Positions 33,534 to 41,900 of a stretch of DNA of 64,000 bases are shown piece after piece. A program made the translations under genes and the position numbers. The notes beneath the pieces are model-generated. The model ran no database searches. It saw nothing but the letters and a program-made list of their open reading frames with translations, and was not told the origin of the DNA. How positions within the stretch are numbered: position 1 is the stretch's first letter; each line of letters opens with the position of its first letter. The stretch spans positions 4,340,001-4,404,000 of the forward strand of contig NZ_CP009110.1 of assembly GCF_000739085.1 (NCBI RefSeq), written 5' to 3'. This DNA is from Amycolatopsis methanolica 239 (GTDB taxonomy: Bacteria > Actinomycetota > Actinomycetes > Mycobacteriales > Pseudonocardiaceae).

Positions 33534-34524
33534 CGAGCGAGCGGGCGCGGTCGAGCACGGTGTCCGCGAGCGGCCGCGGGTTCCAGGCCAGCACGTCGCG
33601 CGCCTTGCCGGTGGCGAAGCGGAACTCCTCGCCGAGCCCGGGCACGACCTGGCGCAGCGCGCGGTCGAACGGGGGGGGGGCCGCGCGGACGAGCGGGCCG
33701 GGCAGCCGCCGGGACGGCACACGCGCACCGTGCTGCCCGCGCAGGATGGCCGCGACGTCCTCGATCCAGTGGAACGGCCCGGCGGCGAGGAACCGCTCCC
33801 CCGCCGCGTCCGGGCTGAGCATCGCGGCGACGTGCAGGCCGGCGACGTCCCGCACGTCGGTGAATGGGAAACCCAGGCGCGGCAGCCCGGGCATCCGGCC
33901 CGCCACGAGCCGCTCGACCACCGACAGCGAGTAGGACGGGCGGCCGCGCACGGGTCCCAGCAGCGTGCCGGGCGCGATCACGGTCAGCCGGTCCGTCATC
34001 CCGTGCTCGTGCGCGTACGCCCAGGCGGCGCGCTCGGCGAGGATCTTGGACCGCACGTAGGCGCGGGCCAGCGGGTGGCCGGGGTCGGTCCAGTGGTCCT
34101 CGGTGATCGGGTCGGGCCGGGGGCCGGCCGGGTAGGCGGCCGCGGACGACGACGAGGTCACCACGATCCGCCACGCGCCCGCGGCCCTGGCTGCGGCGAG
34201 GACGCGGAGCGTGCCGTCCCGGGCGGGGCCGACCAGGGCGGCGGGGTCCCGCGGCGACACGGCCGGGAACGGCGACGCGACGTGCAGGACGAAGTCCCAG
34301 CCCGCCGCGGCCTCCGCCCAGCCGGCGTCGGAGCCGAGATCGGCCTCGACGACGGTGAGGCGGGCCGTGGGGTCTCCCGGCGGCAGCTGGACGGCCACCA
34401 CCGGACGGCGGGAGCGGTCGCGGACGGTGGCCCGCACGTGGTAGCCGCGGGCGAGGAGGAGGTCGATGCACCAGCCGGCGAGGTAGCCGGTGCCGCCGGT
34501 CACGAGGAGGGTTTCGTCGGTCAC
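33523..34524 (-). CDS. NAD-dependent epimerase/dehydratase (dihydroflavonol-reductase-like)
   Basis: The 333-residue product (GTG 34524; GTG 34527 is an alternative) is an extended SDR with TGGTGYLAG near the N-terminus and SSSSAAAYP with YVRSK (catalytic Tyr/Lys, about 155-160). Its closest style is dihydroflavonol/cinnamoyl-CoA reductase-like dehydrogenases. The substrate is unknown. A run of ten G (33671-33680 on the plus strand) encodes part of AAPPPF and is a slippage-prone site. The 3' end overlaps the convergent glycosyltransferase gene by 11 bp. Confidence 0.82.
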   Translation of the reverse strand: MTDETLLVTGGTGYLAGWCIDLLLARGYHVRATVRDRSRRPVVAVQLPPGDPTARLTVVEADLGSDAGWAEAAAGWDFVLHVASPFPAVSPRDPAALVGPARDGTLRVLAAARAAGAWRIVVTSSSSAAAYPAGPRPDPITEDHWTDPGHPLARAYVRSKILAERAAWAYAHEHGMTDRLTVIAPGTLLGPVRGRPSYSLSVVERLVAGRMPGLPRLGFPFTDVRDVAGLHVAAMLSPDAAGERFLAAGPFHWIEDVAAILRGQHGARVPSRRLPGPLVRAAPPPFDRALRQVVPGLGEEFRFATGKARDVLAWNPRPLADTVLDRARSLVTA

Positions 34525-34527
34525 CAC

Positions 34528-34905
34528 TCCAGGCTGCGTGCGCGAACGGGTCGCGGCCTCGTCCCCGCGGGCCGGTCGCGGTGGCGTCGCGGCTGATGGG
34601 GACTCGTTCCGAGGGAGGAGGCGCTCGGCGCGATCACCGGACAGCCGCCCGCGCGCGCCTACCTCGGCACAAGCGCCACCCGGAACCAGCGGAACCGCCC
34701 TCCCCAGCGGAACCGCGCGGTCCGACCGCCGGTCATCCACTACCGCGCACCAGGTCCGGCACGACTGCCAGCCGGAACCAGCCGGACCTCCTTCCCAGGG
34801 AGGAACCGCCCGGCGCGTCCGCCCGTTAGTGTCGGTTCTGTGCTTCTGGGGTGAGTTGGGCGGGCGGTCGGCGACCGGTTCGGGCCCGCGCGCCCGCTGC
34901 CCCTC
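34528..34905. other. Gene-free interval with imperfect direct repeats
   Basis: No gene is supportable. Two imperfect repeats of about 35 bp built around CCGGAACCAGC lie near 34680 and 34773. The promoter for the downstream two-component genes should be near the right end. Confidence 0.45.
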
Positions 34906-36017
34906 GTGCTCGGCCCTGGCTATCTGCTGCTGGTGCAGCGGCCGGAGCCGACGCCGGCGGACTGGGTGGTCGTGTTCGCCGCGGCCGGGGTCTTCCTCGC
35001 GGGCGGGGTGTGGCCGCTGGCGGTCGCGGGCGTGGAATCCCTGCTCATCCTGGCCGCGCACCAATGGGCCGACGCCACGCCGGTGGCGGTGAAGGTGCTG
35101 GCCGGCGTCGCGGTGTTCGAGCCGGCGATCCGCCGCCCGATGCGCGTCGCCCTGCTCGGCGCCGGCGTGCTCACCGCGGTGTACTTCGTGCTCGGCACCT
35201 ACGACCACGTGCTGACCGGCGTGCTCGCCGTCGGCTACCGGGTCCTCACGGTCGTGGGCGGCCCGCTGCTGCTGGGCGCCTACCCGCGGGCCGGGATGCG
35301 GGCGGTGGTGCAGGCGAGCGCGCGGGCCGAGGAGGCCGAGGCGCGCCGGGAACTCGCCGCGCGCGGCGCCCGCCTGAGCGAGCGCACCGATATCGCCCGC
35401 GAGCTGCACGACCTGGTGGCCCACCACGTCGCGTCGATGGCGCTGCGGGTGGGCGTGGCGCGGGCCGTGGTGCCGGACCTGGATCCGCGTGTCGGCGAGG
35501 TGCTCGACGACGTCCACGCCTCGGCCACCCGGACCCTCGCGGACCTGCGGGAGCTGGTGTCCGCGCTGCGCGACCCGGCGGGCGTGCGCGACCACGGCGT
35601 GCTCATCGGGACCGCGTCGCTGCCCGCCGCGGTGGAGTCGGTGATCGGGCGCGGCAGGCCGGGCCGGCGATCGACTGCCACGTCGACCCAGCCATCGCGG
35701 CGCTCGATTCGCTGCGCGGCCTGGCGGTGCTGCGGCTGGTGCAGGAGAGCCTGACCAACGTCGCCAAGCACACCGGCCCCGGCGCGCGGGCGAGCGTCCG
35801 GGTGGACACCGGCGGCGGGCAGGTGCTGGTCGAGGTCACCGACACCGGTGTCGTGCGGGACGGCGGCAGTGAACCGGGCTACGGACTGGTGGGCCTGCGG
35901 GACCGCGTCGACCTGGTCGGCGGCACCCTCGAGGCCGGCCCGCACGGCGACGGCTGGCGGGTGCGTGCGCTGATCCCGGTGGAGACGTCCGCCCCGGTCG
36001 ATTCGGAGATCCCGTGA
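34906..36017 (+). pseudogene. NarL/DesK-type sensor histidine kinase with frameshift
   Basis: The first frame from GTG 34906 carries about five membrane helices and the HisKA_3 phosphoacceptor ELHDLVAHHVASMALRVG, continuing to about 35650 (LPAAVESVIGRG). A base change near 35655 moves the frame, and the ATPase domain (LRLVQESLTNVAKHTGPGAR, DTGVVRDGG, YGLVGLRDRV) is read in the frame ending at 36017. The N-terminus is also uncertain, since TGA at 34852 blocks extension. The intact response regulator overlaps its stop. Real inactivation or a single sequencing error are both possible. Confidence 0.78.
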
Positions 36018-36661
36018 TCCGCACCCTGCTCGTCGACGACCAGGAGCTGGTCCGCGCCGGCCTGCGCATGCTGTGCGAGTCCACGTCGGACATCGAGGTC
36101 GTCGGCGAGGCGCCGCACGGCGGTGAGGGGATCCGGCTGGCCGGCCGGGTCCAGCCCGACGTGGTGCTGATGGACCTGCGGATGCCCGGCACGGACGGGG
36201 TCACCGCGACGAGGACGATCCTGGGTGAACGGCCCGCGACGCGGATCGTCGTGCTGACGACCTTCGACGACGACGAGCACCTGTACCCGGCGCTGGCGGC
36301 GGGCGCGTGCGTGTTCCTCGCCAAGGACGCCACGCCCGCCGAGCTGCTCGACGGGATCCGCCGGGCGGCCGCGGGCGGCAGCCCGTTCAGCGACGACGTC
36401 CTGCGGCGGCTGGTCGGGCAGGCGGTGCGGTCCAGGGCGGAGCGGCCGGATCTGCCGCTGACGCCGCGCGAGCGCGAGGTGCTCGGACTGGTCGGAATGG
36501 GACTGTCCAATGCGGACATCGCGGCGCGGATGCAGGTCGGGGTCACGACGGTCGAGACGCACGTGGCGAACCTGATGGACAAGACCGGCAGCCCCAGCCG
36601 CGTGCACCTGGCGATCCTCGCGGTGCGCCACGACCTGACCCCGGACAACGGGAAACGGTGA
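36014..36661 (+). CDS. NarL/LuxR-family response regulator
   Basis: The 215-aa product starts at GTG 36014, overlapping the kinase stop (GTGA). The receiver domain has DD at 8-9, the phosphoacceptor Asp54 in VLMDLRMPG and Lys about 104 in FLAKDAT. The C-terminal LuxR helix-turn-helix (LTPREREVLGLVGMGLSNAD, about 150-210) is complete. It is the partner of the neighbouring kinase. The target genes are unknown. Confidence 0.9.
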   Translation: MIRTLLVDDQELVRAGLRMLCESTSDIEVVGEAPHGGEGIRLAGRVQPDVVLMDLRMPGTDGVTATRTILGERPATRIVVLTTFDDDEHLYPALAAGACVFLAKDATPAELLDGIRRAAAGGSPFSDDVLRRLVGQAVRSRAERPDLPLTPREREVLGLVGMGLSNADIAARMQVGVTTVETHVANLMDKTGSPSRVHLAILAVRHDLTPDNGKR

Positions 36662-36684
36662 CCCCCGGCCTCACCGGGGGTCAC
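36658..36684. terminator. Strong hairpin terminator after the response regulator
   Basis: The arms GTGACCCCCGG and CCGGGGGTCAC are perfectly complementary over 11 bp with a 5-base loop. The left arm includes the stop codon. It also faces the end of the convergent secreted-protein gene. Confidence 0.8.
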
Positions 36685-36713
36685 CGTCAGGGAGAGAGGC
36701 AGGGCGGGTGACG

Positions 36714-37130
36714 TCAGTCGTCGTCGCCCTCGTCCCCTTCGTCGTGCCAGTCGTTGTCGTGGTCGTGGTGGTGGTGACCCGCGACCGACCAGGTGTCACT
36801 CGAGTGCGCGCCCTCCGGGCCCGCCCACTGGCAGCCTTCACCATAGAAGGAGGTGTGGCCGTTGGTTCCGGAGACGGTGTAGTCGCCGCCCGCCCCCTCC
36901 GGGCCTGCCGACAGGTTGGCGTCGTAGTAGCCGGCGTAGCCGTGACCGTAGCCGTCGTCGTCGTAGCCGTAGTCGTGGCCCGCGACCGAGCCGGTGCTGG
37001 AGATCGCGGCGCCGTCCGGGCCGGCGGACGCGGCGGAGTCCCCGTAGCTGTCAGCCGACGCGATGCCCGCGGCACCGAACGACAGCGGGATGGCCAGCAG
37101 GCTGGCGATCGCGAAGCGACGAACGTTCAT
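36714..37130 (-). CDS. Secreted His/Asp-rich protein, 138 aa
   Basis: ATG 37130 begins a clear signal peptide (MNVRRFAIASLLAIPLSFGA, cleavage after ASA at about 27). The mature part contains three degenerate GPD/EGA units (SAGPDGAAISS, SAGPEGAGGDY, WAGPEGAHSSD), a Tyr/Gly/Asp-rich middle and the tail HHHHDHDNDWHDEGDEGDDD. The tail could bind divalent metal ions or calcium. I do not recognise a family. It is a single gene with its own upstream region. Confidence 0.72.
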   Translation of the reverse strand: MNVRRFAIASLLAIPLSFGAAGIASADSYGDSAASAGPDGAAISSTGSVAGHDYGYDDDGYGHGYAGYYDANLSAGPEGAGGDYTVSGTNGHTSFYGEGCQWAGPEGAHSSDTWSVAGHHHHDHDNDWHDEGDEGDDD

Positions 37131-37477
37131 GGTTCTGAATTCCCTTCGTATCAACGGATTCCGGGCCGGAACCTGAGCGGCTCCGCGGACCGGGTGCCCG
37201 GGACGGCAGGGGCAAATCCGGCACGCAGATGTGACGCAGGACACGTTGCGATCACGGAGTGTCCACGTGACAGGCGAACTCTCGCTGGTCGGCCCCGCAA
37301 AACCGATCCGTCACGGCGGATGCCGCGAATTCCGTTGCCACACAGGGCATCCACCCTTGGTGCGTCACTCACGCGTGTGGACCGGACCAGGCCCCTGCGC
37401 TTGACAAGGCTCGCCCGGCCGCCGATGCTCATCGCAGTAACTGTTACTTCGGGTAATAGATTCAGCGAGGAGGCTGC
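37131..37477. promoter_or_regulatory. Divergent regulatory region with a 13-bp palindrome
   Basis: There is no gene in these 347 bp between the secreted protein and the hydrolase. At 37436-37448 lies AGTAACTGTTACT, a perfect 6+1+6 palindrome of the size bound by TetR-type regulators. TTGACA at 37401-37406 with GATGCT 17 bp later is a possible promoter for the hydrolase. TAATAG at 37454 is an alternative -10. GAGGAGG at 37467 is the hydrolase ribosome-binding site. Confidence 0.5.
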
Positions 37478-38821
37478 GTGGTCCGGCGAGTGGTGTCCCG
37501 GGACGGCACGCGGATCGCGGTCGCGGAAGCCGGTGATCCGGCCGCGCCGACCGTGGTGTGCGTGCACGGCTATCCCGACGACCGGTCCGTTTGGGACGGT
37601 GTGGCGGCCCGGCTCGCGGAACGGTTCCACGTGGTCACCTACGACGTCCGCGGCGCGGGCGAGTCGGACCGGCCCGCGCGGCGCGACGGGTACGCGCTCG
37701 ACCGGCTGGCCGAGGACCTGGCCGCCGTGCTCGACGAGGTCAGCCCGGGCCGGCCGGCGCACCTCGTCGCGCACGACTGGGGTTCGATCCAGAGCTGGCA
37801 CGCGGTGACCGGGGACCTGCTGCGCGGGCGGATCGCGTCGTTCACCTCGATCTCAGGACCTTCGCTCGACCACGCCGGGCACTGGTTCCGCACGCGGTTG
37901 CGGCGGCCGTCGGGATGGGGGCCGGCGCTGCGGCAGCTGGTGCACTCGACCTACATCGTGTTCTTCCAGATCCCGCTGGTTCCCGAGCTGAGCTGGCGGT
38001 CCGGGGTGGGTCGCCGGGTACTGCGGCGGCTTTCGGGCAGCGCGGCGGGCCGTCCGGCGGTGTCGGACGCCGTGCACGGGCTGGAGCTGTACCGGGCGAA
38101 CATCGGCGCCCGCCTGTCCCGTCCGCGGCCGCGGCCCGCGGAGGTGCCGGTGCAGGTGCTCGCGCCCCTGGACGATCCGTACGTGACGCCCGCGCTGCAG
38201 ACGGACGTGGCGCGGTGGGCGCCGCGGCTGTGGGTGCGGCGGTTGCCGGGCGGGCACTGGATTCCGCGCGAGCGGCCGGATGTCATCGCGCGGTGCACGG
38301 CCGAGCTGGTGGATTTCGCCGAGGGGGCGCCGGAGAGCCGGGGACTGCGGCGGGCTCGGGCGGCCGCGTCGGTGGATTCCGCCGAGGGCGCGCCGGAAGG
38401 CCGGGCGCGGTCGGCCTGGGCCGGGCTGGTCGATTTCGCCGGGCGGGCGCCGGAAAGCCGGGCAGTGCGGCGGGCGCGGGTGGCCGGGTTCGACGGGTAC
38501 CTGGTGGTGATCACCGGGGAGAGCCGGTTCGCGCGGGCGGTGGCCGCGGCGTTCGCGGGCGCCGGAGCGGAGGTGCGCGGCGACGGGCCGGGGGTGCCGG
38601 ACGTGGTGGTGGACAGCCAGGGCAAGGCGCGGGAGTTCGCGGCCCGGATGGCCGACCGCGGCGAGGGCGGGCAGCTGGTGCTGCACGACCCCGCGGAAGC
38701 CGCCCGCCTGCGACGAGAGTTCCCCGGCCTGAACGTGATCGTGGCCGGGGACGGCTCCCCGGACCGCGCGGCAAGGCGAGTACTGCGCGCAGTGGCCCGC
38801 AACCGCCACGCAGGAGCCTGA
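37478..38821 (+). CDS. Alpha/beta-hydrolase (EphD-like) with degenerate C-terminal SDR part
   Basis: Residues 1-280 form an alpha/beta-hydrolase with HGYPDDRSVWD, AHDWGSIQS (nucleophile Asp about 99) and GGHWIPRE (His about 266), as in epoxide hydrolases. EphD-type proteins continue with a short-chain dehydrogenase domain. Here residues about 285-345 are three copies of a unit like VDFAEGAPESR. The dehydrogenase part is cut to about 100 residues (YLVVITGESRFARAVAAAFA, VIVAGDGSPDRAARRVLRAV) without GxxxGxG or YxxxK. Only the hydrolase part is likely to be active. GTG 37478 follows GAGGAGG. Confidence 0.78.
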   Translation: MVRRVVSRDGTRIAVAEAGDPAAPTVVCVHGYPDDRSVWDGVAARLAERFHVVTYDVRGAGESDRPARRDGYALDRLAEDLAAVLDEVSPGRPAHLVAHDWGSIQSWHAVTGDLLRGRIASFTSISGPSLDHAGHWFRTRLRRPSGWGPALRQLVHSTYIVFFQIPLVPELSWRSGVGRRVLRRLSGSAAGRPAVSDAVHGLELYRANIGARLSRPRPRPAEVPVQVLAPLDDPYVTPALQTDVARWAPRLWVRRLPGGHWIPRERPDVIARCTAELVDFAEGAPESRGLRRARAAASVDSAEGAPEGRARSAWAGLVDFAGRAPESRAVRRARVAGFDGYLVVITGESRFARAVAAAFAGAGAEVRGDGPGVPDVVVDSQGKAREFAARMADRGEGGQLVLHDPAEAARLRREFPGLNVIVAGDGSPDRAARRVLRAVARNRHAGA

Positions 38822-38930
38822 CGGCGCCCCAGCGGCTCGTGCCGCTGCTGCGGCACCTGCGAGAGGAATCCCCCACCGACAGCGAGAGGCTGGAGGCAGC
38901 GCCCCCGCCAGCGACCTCGCCCGAGGTCGA

Positions 38931-38960
38931 AGGGGCGCCCGGTCAACGCCGGGCGCCCCT
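38931..38960. terminator. Bidirectional hairpin terminator
   Basis: The arms AGGGGCGCCCGG and CCGGGCGCCCCT pair perfectly over 12 bp around a 6-base loop. It lies between the hydrolase stop and the carboxylase stop, which converge here. Confidence 0.8.
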
Positions 38961-38966
38961 CCGGTA

Positions 38967-41900
38967 TCAAGCGCGCGCCAAACCCCGCTCCACCGCGGCG
39001 ATGATCTGCGGCCGCAGCTCCTCCGGGCGGATGATCGCGTCCACCGAGCCGACCCGTTGCGCCCGCTGGATCGAGTGCACCCCGTCGAACTCGGCGGCCA
39101 CCTCGCCCAGCTTCTCGGCCCGCACGGAAGCCCGGACGTCCGCCAGCTGCGTCACCAGCGCGGCCCGCGAAGCGCTGTCCGCCGCCGCGATCCGCGCCTC
39201 CAGCTCCGACACCCGCGGGTCGTTCGCCGTGCGGGAGTTGACCTCCTGCGCGAACACCACGGCCGCCGCGGGGGCGCCGCCCAGCACGGACGCGTACGAG
39301 CCGTCCACGGCGAGCACGGTCATGTTCGGGTTCAGCGTCTTCGAGAACACCACGAACGCCCCGCCGTGGTAGCGCGAGATGACGCAGAACACGATGGGCC
39401 CGCGGAAGTTCACGATCGCCCGCCCGATCTCCGCGCCGTACTCCAGCTGGAGCTTGCGCATCGACTCCGGGGAGCCGTCGAAACCGGACAGGTTCGCCAG
39501 CACCACCAGCGGCCGGTTGCCACTCGCCGCGTTGATCGCGCGCGCCGCCTTCTTCGACGAGCGCGGGAACAACGTGCCCGCGGTGTAGGTGTCCGGGCCG
39601 TCGGTGGGCGGGAAACCGCGCCGCGGCACCGACCGCGACTCGATGCCCAGCAGGCACACCGGGATCCCGCCGAGGTGGACGTCCTGCACGACCGCGGTCT
39701 CCGCGTCCGCCATGCCCGCCCAGCGTTCCAGGATCGCGTGGTCCTGGTCGGCCAGCGCGCGCATCACGGTGCGGATGTCGAACGGCTTCTTGCGGTCCGG
39801 GTTGGTCTCCCGCGAGAAGATCTGGCCCACCGTGGTGAAGTCGGACCCGACGATGGCGTGCGGGTAGTCGCACACGTCCCGGTCCACCGGGTCCGTCGTC
39901 GTCGCCCGGCGCGGGCCGGTCTCGCCCGGCAGCACGTACGTGTGGTCGTAGTGCGTCATCAGCACGCCGTGCGCGGCGCCGAGGTTGGGCGCCCAGTACT
40001 GCGCCTGCCCGTTCGGCCCCATCACGCGGTCGTAGCCGCCGATGCCGAAGTTGTCCTCGGCGGACACGCCACCGGAGAAGTCCAGCGACTGCTTGCCCGT
40101 CAGCACCATCGCCGAGTCCGGCGTCATCACCAGGATGCCCTTGGTGTGCATGAGCATCGTGGCTTCGGCGTTCCAGTACGGCTGCGCGCCCACGTTGATG
40201 CCGGCGACCACGATGTTGATCTCGCCGCCGTCCTGGGTGAACTGGACGATGCGGCGCAGGGCCGCGGCGATCCAGTCCATGTTCTCGGTGCCCGAGTCCA
40301 TCGCGATCCGCGCGCCTGCCGACAACGCGTACCACTCGACCGGGACCCGCAGCCGCTCCGCGAGGTCCAGCGCGGCGATCACGCGGGCACACTCCGGTTC
40401 GGACAGCGCGCCCAGCGCCTTCGTCGGGTCGCCGAGCAGCACCACGCGGGTCACGCCTTCCGGGTACCGCTCGGTCGGCGTGGTCGCCACCCCCGCGACG
40501 ATCCCGGCCTTGTTCAGGCCCCGCTCGCGCTCGACCGGCACGAGCGCGCCGGCGTCGTCGAGGTCGTACTCGGTGAACGAGCCGCCCTCGCCGGCGAGCA
40601 TCCCGGTCAGCTCGTACGGGTAGACCGTGCCGCGGCGCCGCGCACGCAGCACCTTCTGGCCGTAGTCGTCCAGCGGCTGGATCAGCTCGGTCGGCGGGTC
40701 GGTGATGGTCAGCCGGACACCGGTGGCGACGTCGTAGGTCACCCGCACCGCGATCGGCCGCAGCTCGCCGGTCTCCTTGTCGCGCTGGCGGCCGAGGAAC
40801 AGCACCTCCTCGACGCCCGCGCCCGCGGTCGTCGGCACCACCCGCTGCGCGACCGTGTTCAGGTCTTCGGCGGTGAGGTCGCTGGGCGGCCACACGTAGA
40901 GGAAGATCCGGTTGGTGTCGAGCCGCTTCTTCGCCGGGCGCTGGGCCTGCACCTTGCGGATCGCGTCCAGGCACGCGCCGAGCGCGCCCTCGACGGCGGG
41001 CAGGGCGAGGATGCGGCCCTCGTCGTCGCGCAGCGGGGTCAGGTCGCGGACCTGGGCCATCGCCACGAGGCGTTCGTCGGACGGGTTCTTCGGCGCGACG
41101 CAGCGCACCAGGTAGACGTCCTCGTCGGCCGACGGCAGGCGGGTGAGGTCGAAGTTCTGCAGGCGCCGCAGCTGCAGCCGCTGCCCGATCAGCGGGTGCA
41201 GGCCGCGGATCAGCCGCTCCTCGGCCAGGCCCGCCGACGACGGCCGGAACGTGAAGTGGTGGTGCATCGCCGATCCGCTGCGCCCGGCGACCGTGGTGGT
41301 GAGGCGGCGCAGGTTGCTCGGCAGCGCGACGCGGGACAGCACCTCGCGCAGCTCGGCGGCCATCAGGTCGGCCTCGGCCGGCTGGCCGGTCCAGGTCAGG
41401 TAGATGTCGGCGACCAGCGCGCCCGGCTCGGCCTTCGCGGCGACCTCGCCGACCGTGCGCACCGCGTCGGCCAGTCCGTCGAAGTTGGCGACGGTCGCGA
41501 TGAGCCGCTGCCGCTGGCCGTCCAGGTCGTACCCGGCGGTGACGAACGCGTGCCCGCCCGCGGTGCCGGTCTCCACGCCCTCCAGGCCGTGCTCTCGGTA
41601 GTAGCGGCGGCTGAGCACCTCCAGCAGCGGGCCGGGGTCGAGGCCGGGCCGTCCGATGCGCTGGCCGAGCAGCCGCACCAGCGGTTCGGGGCTGGCGACC
41701 ATCTCGGCGATGCGCCGCTCGCGGTCCGGCGCCTCCGGGTTCGCGTCGAGGTAGCTGAGGTGGCGGCGCACCTTGGTGTAGACCTCGGCGCGGGTGCGGC
41801 GCAACAGCGGCTGCGCGAACCAGCGGAACACCAGGCTGCGGGCGAGGTCGCCCACCACCGGGAAGCGCAGCTGGGTGGCGCGGATCAGGTGCTCCAGCGC

